Below, in pieces: positions 15,177 through 22,494 of a DNA stretch of 25,425 nt. The notes under the pieces are model-generated. The model searched no databases, was not told where the DNA came from, and worked only from the letters and a program-made list of their open reading frames with translations. The stretch is from positions 1 to 25,425 of IMG/VR virus record IMGVR_UViG_3300034062_000831; one strand, given 5' to 3'. Within the stretch, counting starts at the first letter, position 1. Every line of letters begins with the position of its first letter. The position numbers were made by a program, and so were the translations under genes. Source of the stretch: a virus.

Positions 15177-16427
15177 TCAGGCGGCCACGCGGCAGGCAAG
15201 CTCGGGATAGAGCGGTGCCCAGCCGTAGAGCACATCCAGACGGGTCGGGATGCTGTCGTTGTTGATCGTGTACTGGCGCACGACGCGGATCGAGAGGCCC
15301 AGCTCCTTGTCCGACGCGCGGCCGGCGAAGTGGACGCCGTCGGGCATCTCGAGATCGGCCATCGCCAGCGTGAACGCGTTGCGGTGCATCACGATGTTCT
15401 GCGGCGACACGGTGCCCACAGCCGAGGTGCCGATGCTGAACGGCGTCACGGTCGCGGTGCCCGAAGTCGTCGGAATCGTCACGTTCTGGAACTGGCCCGC
15501 CGTGATGATCGCAGGCGACACGGACACGGACAGCGCGCCCGAGCCGGTAACCGTCGAGTTCACCACGAAGTTGCGCAGCCGGTTCGACCCGTAGGCCTGA
15601 CGGTTCTGCGGGTTCACCGCGAACACGTTGGCGATGGTGATGACATCACCCGCGCGCAGCGTCACCGCAGCGCCGGCCGTGATCGTGATCGTGGACGACG
15701 AGGCCCAGCCCGACGAAATGCCGATGCTCGTCGTGCTGGCGGTCAGCGTCGAGGCGGTCGTGGTCCAGGCGCCGAAGGTCTGCGCCCCGACGTTCTGATC
15801 CATCTTCCACTTCATGCCGGCGCTGTCCACGCCCATCAGGCCCTTCTCGAACTGGTCGGAAACCTGCTTGGCGGGGTTGAAAAGGCCCTTCAGGCTGTCC
15901 ACGATGGTCGCCGAGGTGAACGGCTCGACCAGGCACGAACGCCGGCCGTCGCGCGGGGCGCCTTCGGCGTCCAGATACGCCTGCGCCGTCAGATACGTCA
16001 GCAGCGAGGTCGGCGGGGTGCCGGCCGTGCCCACGATGTTGGCGGTCTTGAGGCGGGCCATGCCCAGGCCGTCGTAGTCGATCTTGTTGGCGATCGCGGC
16101 CACGGCGGGCTTGAGCACGCGGTCGCTGAACATGTCCAGCGACAGGGCCAGATCCTGCGTGGTGAACTGCGTGTCAACGTGGAACTGGGTGTCCAGCGTC
16201 ACGGGCACGGACGTTTCGTTGAAGTCCTCGACGTTCAGGTTCGGCCCGGTCGTGCCGATGAAGCGGCCCGGACGGCGAACGTTGACGGTCGCGCCGATCT
16301 TGGCGCCGACGACGGCGAACTGGTCGTCGTAGTTGCGGTCGACCTCACCCGTGAAGGTGAGTTCGTTCTCGAGGACCATCAGGGCCTCGTTGGTGATCTT
16401 GCTGATGGTGAGCAAGGTGTTGCTCAT
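15177..16427 (-). CDS. Major capsid (coat) protein, P22 gp5-like
   Basis: A 416-residue HK97-fold coat protein, close to the 430 residues of P22 gp5. The family N-terminus (NTLLTISKITNEALMVLEN) and the next region (FAVVGAKIGATVNVRRPGRF, 37-56) are clear, as are FTTQDLALSLDMFSDRVL (88-105) and the C-terminal GLSIRVVRQYTINNDSIPTR stretch. Residues about 220-330 are a Ser/Thr-rich beta segment in the place of the P22 insertion domain, which in P22 stabilises the shell. The ribosome site AAAGGAA lies shortly before the ATG. The 50-base gap to the scaffold gene has no clear terminator. It is probably the most expressed gene here, helped by the promoter at 17483-17510. Confidence 0.93.
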   Translation of the reverse strand: MSNTLLTISKITNEALMVLENELTFTGEVDRNYDDQFAVVGAKIGATVNVRRPGRFIGTTGPNLNVEDFNETSVPVTLDTQFHVDTQFTTQDLALSLDMFSDRVLKPAVAAIANKIDYDGLGMARLKTANIVGTAGTPPTSLLTYLTAQAYLDAEGAPRDGRRSCLVEPFTSATIVDSLKGLFNPAKQVSDQFEKGLMGVDSAGMKWKMDQNVGAQTFGAWTTTASTLTASTTSIGISSGWASSSTITITAGAAVTLRAGDVITIANVFAVNPQNRQAYGSNRLRNFVVNSTVTGSGALSVSVSPAIITAGQFQNVTIPTTSGTATVTPFSIGTSAVGTVSPQNIVMHRNAFTLAMADLEMPDGVHFAGRASDKELGLSIRVVRQYTINNDSIPTRLDVLYGWAPLYPELACRVAA

Positions 16428-16477
16428 GGCGATTCCTTTCGGTGTGTTGTGCGAGTCTCAGCCTGCGTGGCGTCGAC

Positions 16478-17461
16478 TCACTTGATCTTGCCGGCCCTGC
16501 GCATCTGCTTCCACTGCTGGTAACTGCCTCGGAATTCTCCGCTGCTGTCCACCTCTGCTGCGGCGCCTGCTGCGACGGCCTTGATGGGGGTGATCGGGGC
16601 GGCTGCGCGGGGCCTGAGCACAGCGGCTACAGGTGCTGACGCAGGCGTCTCGGGGGATTTGCCGGCCTCGAACCGACCTTCCAGCTTGCCGATCTCGCGC
16701 AGTTGCGACGCAACGGACATGCTGGCGAGTTTCTTGCCCAGTTCCGGGTTCTCTGCCAGGTGGTACAGAATCCTCGGCCCGACCTCGGACTCGAGGATGG
16801 CGTCGCGCACGGCATCAGTGACTTGTACCTCGGATGAGGTCACCATGTCATCGAAGTCGGGCATCTCCGCCTTAGCCTTCGTCACACGGTCAGCCCAGGC
16901 AGTGATGACCTGCTGGCGCGTTTCGTTGGCCTTACGCTCGGCTTCCTCGGCCTTGACGCGCTTGACGGCTTGGTCGGATGACCATTTCGCCAGCGCCTTG
17001 GCATACTCGAAAGCGTCGCTGTAATCACCCGGCTGCGGCTCGGCGTCTGCCTGCGCGACCTGCGCGGGCTGGGCCGGCTCTGCGGCGGGCGTCTGTCCCT
17101 GCTGCAGAGCCTGGAGGCGGGCCTCGAGCTCCCTGACGCGAGCGGCCTCGGCTTCGGCTTTCGCCTCGGCTTCCTTGCGCGCACGGGTCAGGTCGCTGAA
17201 CCTGCGTTCCAGTTTCGGATTGGGTTTCTTCTCGGGTTCGGGCTGCTGCCCCGCTTCGGTCTGCTCGCCTTCGGGTTCACTCTGGGCCTGCGGCTCGGCT
17301 GCCGGTTCCGGGGTCGGATCGGCGGCGGGTGGCGGCTCAGCTAAACCCATACGGCGAAGCTGGAATTCGGCCAGATTGTCGCTCGTCACGACATGCTGGG
17401 CCTGAGGACGGTCTGCGGTGGCTGCTTCTGTCATCGGAAATTCCGAAGGGTTTTCCGGCAT
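16478..17461 (-). CDS. Scaffolding protein (P22 gp8-like)
   Basis: A 327-residue, very acidic and Pro/Ala/Glu-rich protein (P22 gp8 has 303). Residues 40-80 are a disordered EP-rich stretch, 83-122 a coiled coil (ARKEAEAKAEAEAARVRELE), and 160-235 helical. The last 16 residues are a basic helix (YQQWKQMRRAGKIK), as in P22 gp8, where a basic C-terminal helix-turn-helix binds coat. It lies between portal and coat, the usual place. The start is uncertain: the first ATG (17461) is preceded by only a weak CAGGA that is too close, and a second ATG nine codons later has CGGAA at better spacing. Confidence 0.85.
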   Translation of the reverse strand: MPENPSEFPMTEAATADRPQAQHVVTSDNLAEFQLRRMGLAEPPPAADPTPEPAAEPQAQSEPEGEQTEAGQQPEPEKKPNPKLERRFSDLTRARKEAEAKAEAEAARVRELEARLQALQQGQTPAAEPAQPAQVAQADAEPQPGDYSDAFEYAKALAKWSSDQAVKRVKAEEAERKANETRQQVITAWADRVTKAKAEMPDFDDMVTSSEVQVTDAVRDAILESEVGPRILYHLAENPELGKKLASMSVASQLREIGKLEGRFEAGKSPETPASAPVAAVLRPRAAAPITPIKAVAAGAAAEVDSSGEFRGSYQQWKQMRRAGKIK

Positions 17462-17482
17462 ATCCTGCCGTGGGATTTCAAT

Positions 17483-17510
17483 ATGGTACGACAGATTCTT
17501 TCACTGTCAA
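17483..17510 (-). promoter_or_regulatory. Candidate sigma70-type promoter before the scaffold gene
   Basis: On the minus strand a perfect -35 TTGACA (17505-17510) is followed after 16 bases by TACCAT (17483-17488), a 4 of 6 match to -10. The 50-base gap between portal and scaffold is much richer in A/T than its neighbours. Transcription would start near 17476, about 15 bases before the first scaffold ATG. GACAG and CTGTC form a 5-bp inverted repeat that overlaps the -35 box and could be an operator or hairpin. Predicted by eye. Confidence 0.45.
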
Positions 17511-17511
17511 T

Positions 17512-19647
17512 TTACTGGCGAATGATGAACGGATTGCCGGTATCGCCGACATCCTGCTCGGCATACACGGCAGACGCCGCGAGCTCGATGTCTCTGCGCT
17601 GAATCTCTGCCCGCAGCGCGCTCAGATCGACGCCGGCGAGGATCAGCTTGGTCATCGCATCCAGTTCGGCCTTGTTCTGACCGGCGATGGCTTGCACCGC
17701 AGTCTGGTTGGCCCGCGCCTCGTTGATCGTGTCGGTGTTGTGCGCCCTGCTGGTGAGCTGCATCAGCATGCGGCGGTCAGCGCCCTCTTGCTTGATGCCC
17801 TCGACATCCTGCCGGGTCTTGATCGCCATCTGCATGGCCTGCAGCTGCTGCTGCATGTCCTCAATCATCGCCTTCGACTGCGCCAGTTGCATCTGCACCT
17901 GCGGCGGGACATCGGATTTCTCGTCAATCTGCGCCAGCGGGTTCACGGCAGCCAGGCGGTCGGCGATGACATCGGCGCCGGGGAAGTCCATGTTGCGGAA
18001 CACCAGATCGCCAGCGGCCTGGAACAGTTGCTCGTTCGCGCCCAGCAGCGGCAGCATGGCTTCCACAGCCTGCATCCGCTTGCTCTGGTAGCCCGGTCCG
18101 GTGTCCATCACCACGTCGAACTCGCCCACGGTGACATCGTTGACGACCTTGAACGCGCCCATCGCGTCCTGCACGCGCTCATTGATGGTCACCAGATCGG
18201 GCTGGCCGTCGGCGCCGATGATGCGCATCACGCGCTGCTCGCTGTACACGTAGGGCACGAGGTCCAGAATGATCTTGCCCGTGTGCCGGATGCTGCGCGT
18301 CAGGTTGTCGTAGAAATGGAAGTTCGTCATGTCGATCTGCTGCTGCTGACCGGACAACGCCTTCCCTGAGATATTCCCCGTGGGCAGTTGCGACGGGTCC
18401 ATGATGCCGATGACCGTCTGCAGGTCGAACGCGACCGTCTCTGCTGCAGCCAGCACGCCCTGCGGTGGTGGCTCGGGCTGCAGGCGGGTCGGGGGCGGCG
18501 CCTGGCGGCCCTCGATGTCGGTCTGCTTGTAGCGCAGCACCGGGGCCGAGCGCGTGTTCGCCTGCGCCCACTCGGTTTCATGACCCTCGTCCTGGCCTTC
18601 GGCGAGCAACCACTTGGCCTTCGGCGCAAGCGCGACCGATTCGGTCATGCTGGTGCGCCAGAAGTTGTACATCCGCTGCGGGTCTTTGGCGTAGCGCACC
18701 AAGCCGATCTTCTTGCGCTTGTCCTCGACCGTCAGGCGCATGCCGTAGACGGGCACGACGGGGATGTAACGCCCGTCGAGATCGCGCTCCTCGAGCACCT
18801 GCAGCGCGGTGAGCTTGCACCACTTGAGCTGCTTCTTGACCGACGGCCGGCGCGCGACAATGTACACGCCGTCCTGCAGCATGACCTCCTCGCTCGGGGC
18901 CTCGCTGGCGAACACGCGCGTGCCATCGGACAGCAGCAGCAGCTGATCGGCCTTGCGCTCAAAGTGGAAGTATTCGGCCACGCGGATGTCCTCGCGCATG
19001 ATCCACTCGGCGTTCGCATCTCCCGTGCTGCGGGCCAGGAATCCGGTGCCGTCATCCGCGTCGGGGTACATCGCGCGGAACTCGGTCTTCGACATCACGC
19101 TGGTCACCAGGCACTGCTCGGCGTCGCTGCCGTCAGGCGCGGTGCTGTGCGGGTCGAAATAGACGGTGAACGGGTTGTCGATGGGCTGGATGAAGATTTC
19201 CTGCTCAAACGAGTCCTCGCGCACATAGTCCGTCACGATGCGCCAGTAACCCCAGCCCATCCGCACGGCGTACTCGAAGGCGTGGTCGTAGGCCGCGTCG
19301 GCGTTGCTGTTGACCTCGATGTGCCGCGTGATGCCCTCAAGCACCTGGGCCACCTTCGCGTCGGCCGCCGTGTTCGTCGGATGAACCTTGATGCGCGGGC
19401 GCTGCTGGCGCTGTTGGTTGCAGACCTGGCGCACGTAGGCATCGACCTTGTTGATCGTCAGGCACGGCCTGGCCTCGAGGTTGCGCGAGTTCTGGAGCTC
19501 CACCGGCCACTGGTCGCCGGCTGAGAATTTCAGATCCTCAAGCGCCTCGCGGCGGTTCGCGCTGTCGGCTTCGGCCACCGTGCGCAGCAGTTTCATTGCG
19601 CCCGCGATGCGCGGGTCGTCGGACATGTCGGCGGTCTGGTAGGCCAT
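17512..19647 (-). CDS. Portal protein (P22 gp1-like)
   Basis: A 711-residue portal (P22 gp1 has 725) that forms the twelve-fold ring at one head vertex through which DNA enters and leaves. The N-terminal part matches the family: ALEDLKFSAGDQWP (36-49), RPCLTINKVDAYVRQVCNQQRQ (60-81, shown in parts), then FEYAVRMGWGYWRI and IDNPFTVYFDPHS. The middle has NISGKALSGQQQQIDMTN, the region by the DNA tunnel. The C-terminal 150 residues are Gln/Ala-rich helices (QVQMQLAQSKAMIEDMQQQL), which could form the internal barrel known from P22. A good CAGGAG precedes the ATG, and it starts 33 bases after the large terminase stop. Confidence 0.92.
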   Translation of the reverse strand: MAYQTADMSDDPRIAGAMKLLRTVAEADSANRREALEDLKFSAGDQWPVELQNSRNLEARPCLTINKVDAYVRQVCNQQRQQRPRIKVHPTNTAADAKVAQVLEGITRHIEVNSNADAAYDHAFEYAVRMGWGYWRIVTDYVREDSFEQEIFIQPIDNPFTVYFDPHSTAPDGSDAEQCLVTSVMSKTEFRAMYPDADDGTGFLARSTGDANAEWIMREDIRVAEYFHFERKADQLLLLSDGTRVFASEAPSEEVMLQDGVYIVARRPSVKKQLKWCKLTALQVLEERDLDGRYIPVVPVYGMRLTVEDKRKKIGLVRYAKDPQRMYNFWRTSMTESVALAPKAKWLLAEGQDEGHETEWAQANTRSAPVLRYKQTDIEGRQAPPPTRLQPEPPPQGVLAAAETVAFDLQTVIGIMDPSQLPTGNISGKALSGQQQQIDMTNFHFYDNLTRSIRHTGKIILDLVPYVYSEQRVMRIIGADGQPDLVTINERVQDAMGAFKVVNDVTVGEFDVVMDTGPGYQSKRMQAVEAMLPLLGANEQLFQAAGDLVFRNMDFPGADVIADRLAAVNPLAQIDEKSDVPPQVQMQLAQSKAMIEDMQQQLQAMQMAIKTRQDVEGIKQEGADRRMLMQLTSRAHNTDTINEARANQTAVQAIAGQNKAELDAMTKLILAGVDLSALRAEIQRRDIELAASAVYAEQDVGDTGNPFIIRQ

Positions 19648-19680
19648 GTCAGGCTCCTGTGTGTGGTGCGGCGGGCCGGA

Positions 19681-20958
19681 TCAGCCCATCCAGGCGTGCG
19701 AGTCGGCCCGCACGAATTGCGGCGTCGGCACGCGGCGCTGCGCTTTGCGCGGGTCGCGGATCATGAGGCCGATGTAGCGAAACGCATCGGCGCCGTGGCT
19801 GTACTGGTCGTGCAGCGGATTGCGGCTGAACTGGCCCGTGTCGGGGTCCACCTCGTAGCGGTAGTGGCGCAAGCACTGCAAGCCCTCGCCGGCGTTCTCG
19901 CGGTCGAACCAGCAGTTCGGGAAGATCGTCCGCGCTGCGTTGATGCTGTCGGTAACGGGAACCTTGGGCAGAATCGCCACGCGATGCCCAGCTGCGCGCA
20001 CAATCTCCTCGATGCTGCGCCCGTTGGCGGCCAGCGTCTTGTTCTGCGCGTCGTGCGGCAGGTGCATCGTGTCGTAGACGTAGCCGAACTTCTGCAGCTC
20101 GGCCAGGTAGTGCGTGATCGTTTTCTGGCTGTCCTCAATGTACCGGATCAGCCGCGTTTCCATGCCGATGAACTGCACGAACCAGATCGCCGTCTGGTCG
20201 CTCCAGCCGAGATCCCACACCGCATGCACCGGCTTAGCGGGGTCATACGCCACGCGCCCGATGCGGCCTTCGATGTCTGCGGCCTCGAGCTCGCGGGCAA
20301 AGATCGCGCCGTCCACGGTTTGCCGGCACACGCCCTCCCAGACGGTCGCGTAGGCCGCAGGGTCGCGGGCTTTCAGCGAGTCTTTCTCGGCACGCAGCGT
20401 CTCGGGAAACCACGGGTTGTCGGACCAGTTGATCTTCTGCACCACCGCGCCAGGCGGCGGGCTGACGACAAACCGCTGGTAGGTCTCGTCCTGCTCGAGC
20501 TCGGGGTTGAACGACACCCAGATTTCCGAGCCCTCTTTGCGGATGGTCGGGATCAGCACGTTCCAGCTCAGCCGGCTCACCGACTGCGCTTCCTCGACCC
20601 AACAGATGTCGACGCCCTCAAACGACTTGATGTTCGATATGTTGTTCTTGAGGCCGACGAAGAAGAACTCGCTACCGTTGCGCCCACGGATGCTGCTCTG
20701 CGTGATCTCGTAGAGACCCATCATGCCAAGCGCGTCGATCTGATCGACCAGCAGCTTGTGAACCGAGTCGCGGATGCTCGTCTGGAACTCCCGCGCGCAC
20801 AGGATGCGCATCGGCGCCTGGGCGGCCTTGATCAGCAAGGCCCGAGCAATGCCCCAGGACTTTGCGCCGCCTCGCCCGCCATACAGCACGCGATAGCGCG
20901 ACCGGGGCGGGTCGAACAGGCAGGACAGCTTTTCAGGGAAGACGGCTTGGGCTTCCAT
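19681..20958 (-). CDS. terL: Terminase large subunit (ATPase and nuclease)
   Basis: A 425-residue packaging motor. The ATPase has Walker A GGRGGAKS (27-34), Walker B with the catalytic acids in ICWVEEAQ (E122/E123) and the coupling motif SFNP (149-152). The RNase-H-like nuclease has its first Asp in WDLGWSDQ (D249), then PHDAQ (D303) and DQYSHGADAFRY (D391). The opening and length fit the PBSX/phage-35 type rather than P22 gp2. It cuts concatemeric DNA and pumps it through the portal. A GAGG precedes the ATG, which lies 26 bases inside the small subunit gene. Confidence 0.95.
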   Translation of the reverse strand: MEAQAVFPEKLSCLFDPPRSRYRVLYGGRGGAKSWGIARALLIKAAQAPMRILCAREFQTSIRDSVHKLLVDQIDALGMMGLYEITQSSIRGRNGSEFFFVGLKNNISNIKSFEGVDICWVEEAQSVSRLSWNVLIPTIRKEGSEIWVSFNPELEQDETYQRFVVSPPPGAVVQKINWSDNPWFPETLRAEKDSLKARDPAAYATVWEGVCRQTVDGAIFARELEAADIEGRIGRVAYDPAKPVHAVWDLGWSDQTAIWFVQFIGMETRLIRYIEDSQKTITHYLAELQKFGYVYDTMHLPHDAQNKTLAANGRSIEEIVRAAGHRVAILPKVPVTDSINAARTIFPNCWFDRENAGEGLQCLRHYRYEVDPDTGQFSRNPLHDQYSHGADAFRYIGLMIRDPRKAQRRVPTPQFVRADSHAWMG

Positions 20959-21262
20959 CGGCGACCTCGGGCGCGGCCGCCGGCGCGGCGCTGGGCGTCG
21001 AGCCTGGCCGGATGAACTCCACGCGGATGCCGGCCAGCAGGGGCGACCCGTCTTCGTTGGCGACGGTCATGGCTTGTACGGATTTGCCGTCCACGCGGTC
21101 AATGAGCTCCTTGATCGCCCACGCCTCGCCTTGCTCGGCCTTGCTCACCAGTTGCTCGGCGATCTGCCGCAGGCGATGCGGTTCCTGCGTGAGCACCAAG
21201 CGCAGCTTGTCGTAAAACATCCGCTGCTTGGCGCCATTGGCATTTCCGAAAGGTGCTCCCAT
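20933..21262 (-). CDS. terS: Terminase small subunit candidate
   Basis: A 109-residue protein whose 3' end overlaps the large terminase by 26 bases. It starts GAPFGNANGAK and has a helical body (KLRLVLTQEPHRLRQIAEQL, then AEQGEAWAIKELIDRVDGK). The tail is Pro/Ala-rich. The AIKELIDRVDGK segment is frequent in small DNA-binding phage proteins located just before terL. The role, choosing the DNA to be packaged, is inferred from position and helix content. The nearest ribosome-site-like AAGGA lies about 14 bases before the ATG, inside a perfect hairpin (21271-21286), so translation may depend on RNA folding or coupling. Confidence 0.75.
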   Translation of the reverse strand: MGAPFGNANGAKQRMFYDKLRLVLTQEPHRLRQIAEQLVSKAEQGEAWAIKELIDRVDGKSVQAMTVANEDGSPLLAGIRVEFIRPGSTPSAAPAAAPEVADGSPSRLP

Positions 21263-21270
21263 TGTGCAAT

Positions 21271-21286
21271 GCGCAAATCCTTGCGC
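21271..21286 (-). promoter_or_regulatory. Perfect inverted repeat before the terminase small subunit
   Basis: GCGCAA and TTGCGC form a 6-bp perfect stem around a 4-base loop. On the minus-strand RNA the AAGGA that would bind the ribosome is partly in the stem and loop, 9 bases before the terS ATG from the end of the stem. It could gate terS translation or be a protein-binding site on DNA. There is no U-tract, so it is not a typical terminator. Confidence 0.45.
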
Positions 21287-21289
21287 CGT

Positions 21290-21436
21290 TTACTTTTTCT
21301 TCGCCGGCTTCGCTGCTGCCGCCCGTTTCGTCGCGTAAGCGATGGCCACGGCCTGCTTCGGCGGCTTGCCGTGGGCAATTTCGGTCTTCACGTTTTTCTT
21401 GAACGCGGCTTCGGACTTCGACTTCACCAGCGGCAT
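21290..21436 (-). CDS. Small basic phage protein, 48 residues
   Basis: This short gene codes for a lysine-rich protein that begins MPLVKSKSEAAF, continues with KTEIAHGKPPKQAVAIAYA and ends in a run of Ala, Pro and Lys. Short proteins with the KPPKQAVAIAY pattern are common near phage packaging genes. Their role is unknown; nucleic-acid binding is suggested by the charge. AGAGGA lies a few bases before the ATG. It fills the space between terS and the next small gene with close spacing on both sides. Confidence 0.75.
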   Translation of the reverse strand: MPLVKSKSEAAFKKNVKTEIAHGKPPKQAVAIAYATKRAAAAKPAKKK

Positions 21437-21447
21437 CTCGGTTCCTC

Positions 21448-21621
21448 TCAGCGTTTCTTGGCGGTCTTCGCCGACTCGCGGAACGCCTCGGCAGTCGGTG
21501 CGCCCTTGGTGCCAGGTTTGCGCATGCGCTCGGGCGTCTTGCCGGCAGCCTTCTGCGCTTCGATGCGCTCGCGCTTGGCGTGGATGTTGGCGTAGAGGCC
21601 GGGAGGGGTTTTCAGCGGCAT
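21448..21621 (-). CDS. Small basic phage protein, 57 residues
   Basis: This short gene codes for MPLKTPPGLYANIHAKRERI, then a hinge with GKTPERMRKPGTKGAPTAEA and a basic end (KTAKKR). The GLYANIHAKRERI ... RKPGxKGAPTA pattern is typical of a widespread small phage protein of unknown function found beside packaging genes. CGGAG is present before the ATG. The order and spacing with the 48- and 85-residue neighbours suggest they are made together. The charge and size suit a nucleic-acid-associated or internal head protein, but this is a guess. Confidence 0.78.
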   Translation of the reverse strand: MPLKTPPGLYANIHAKRERIEAQKAAGKTPERMRKPGTKGAPTAEAFRESAKTAKKR

Positions 21622-21651
21622 GTCGACTCCGATGTTGGCTCTAGCGTGCAG

Positions 21652-21909
21652 TCAGCACTTCCAACGCTTGAGCGCCGCCTTGGCGCGTTCGCCGTTCTCG
21701 GCCTTGGCCGCGACGGCACCCATACGGGCGCAGAAACTGGCTTTGCGCCCCTTATCGGCCTCGGTCTTGGGGTTCGGCGCCGGCGGCTTGAGGTTACTGC
21801 CGGTGGCCGCGTTGTACTTGGCGCGACCCTTGGCGGTCAGCCCAGCGCCTTGGCTGGCCGGCAGTTTCTCACCGCGACCGACGCTCAGGCTGACCGATTT
21901 CTTGGTCAC
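21652..21909 (-). CDS. Small basic protein with GLTAKGRAKYN motif (DUF6321-like)
   Basis: An 85-residue protein started by GTG at 21909, fixed by a GTGA overlap with the head-fibre-like gene upstream; a longer in-frame version would overlap that gene by 40 bases. It has GRGEKLPASQGAGLTAKGRA (residues about 11-30), KYNAATGSNLKPPAP, then PKTEADKGRKASFCARMG and the ending ALKRWKC. The GLTAKGRAKYN...TGSNLK...SFCARM...ALKRWKC series is a recurring phage family, which I believe is DUF6321. No function is known. It is basic, with two cysteines (C72-type and C-terminal). Confidence 0.72.
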   Translation of the reverse strand: MTKKSVSLSVGRGEKLPASQGAGLTAKGRAKYNAATGSNLKPPAPNPKTEADKGRKASFCARMGAVAAKAENGERAKAALKRWKC

Positions 21910-22169
21910 GCCGCACCCTTCCAGAGCCCGAGGCCGGTGAGACATGCGGCGACCTCGGCATTGAACGCGGCCTGGTTCGACACCAAGCTGGCCCAGCTGG
22001 TGGCGCTGACGAGGCTGGCCGCCTGGACTGCGGCGGCTCGCTGAACCACGGGCGTTTTGCCGTAAAAGCCGACCGTGCCGGCAGGCGAGGAGGTGGCAGC
22101 TGCGCCAATGATGGCGCCGTCGAGCTCGGGGTCGCTGTATGCGACGCCCACTGCGATGCTGTTGGTCAT
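21906..22169 (-). CDS. Head-fibre-like small protein B (paralogue of 14893-15150)
   Basis: An 87-residue protein, with AGAGGA before the ATG. Its first 30 residues (VGVAYSDPELDGAIIGAA) differ from protein A. It has the same kind of GFYGKTPVVQ element (34-43), and from the Gln at 43 its last 45 residues are identical to those of protein A. It lies upstream of the terminase, away from the coat gene, among accessory genes. Both proteins probably dock on the same partner through the shared C-terminus and show different N-termini. It could be an alternative head fibre, or an assembly competitor of protein A. Confidence 0.7.
   Translation of the reverse strand: MTNSIAVGVAYSDPELDGAIIGAAATSSPAGTVGFYGKTPVVQRAAAVQAASLVSATSWASLVSNQAAFNAEVAACLTGLGLWKGAA
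21909..22043 (-). repeat. Shared 45-codon segment, copy B
   Basis: Codes for the same 45 residues as 14896-15030 through mostly different synonymous codons, including four serine codons switched between the AGC and TCN sets. Confidence 0.9.
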
Positions 22170-22203
22170 GGTGTGTTCCTCTCAGGTGATCGTTTTCGCC
22201 GGA

Positions 22204-22494
22204 TTATGCCGCTTTCGCCTGCTCGCTGTCGAATTCCACGACAGCGCAGACATCGGCCTCTTGGATGATCTGGTAGTCCTGGCCGTCGAACCGCTGCGTC
22301 GGCCAGTTGAGGTAATCGCCGTTTCCGTACTTGACGAAATCGCCCACCTTGGCCTGCTCCACCAGCGGCCCCACGGCGACGATGGTGCCCTCGTTGAACG
22401 GCTCGCGGTTCACCACATGGATGATGTCGCTCAGGTGTCGAGCTCGAGGTTTGACCACGATGCGGTCGCGCAGAGGTCGGATCGGACAGGTCAT
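22204..22494 (-). CDS. GroES-like co-chaperonin
   Basis: A 96-residue protein, close to E. coli GroES (97). The family start IRPLRDRIVVKP (5-16) is clear, then EGTIVAVGP (35-43), VGDFVKYGNG (50-59) and the end YQIIQEADVCAVVE (74-87). GroES caps GroEL and helps fold substrates; its mobile loop carries a hydrophobic IVL that touches GroEL. Here the loop region reads SDIIHVVN (22-29), so a hydrophobic patch is kept but the usual Gly-rich GGIVLTG is not. P22 coat folding depends on host GroEL/ES, so the likely client is the coat protein. Its ATG overlaps the upstream stop (ATGA). Confidence 0.83.
   Translation of the reverse strand: MTCPIRPLRDRIVVKPRARHLSDIIHVVNREPFNEGTIVAVGPLVEQAKVGDFVKYGNGDYLNWPTQRFDGQDYQIIQEADVCAVVEFDSEQAKAA

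Noticed and set aside
15141-21015. Long open frames on the plus strand opposite coat, portal and terminase (for example 15141-16523, 18388-19524, 19663-21015)
   Set aside because: They lie opposite well recognised genes, are rich in Arg, Ala, His and Gly as expected from antisense of high-GC codons, and have no recognisable motifs.
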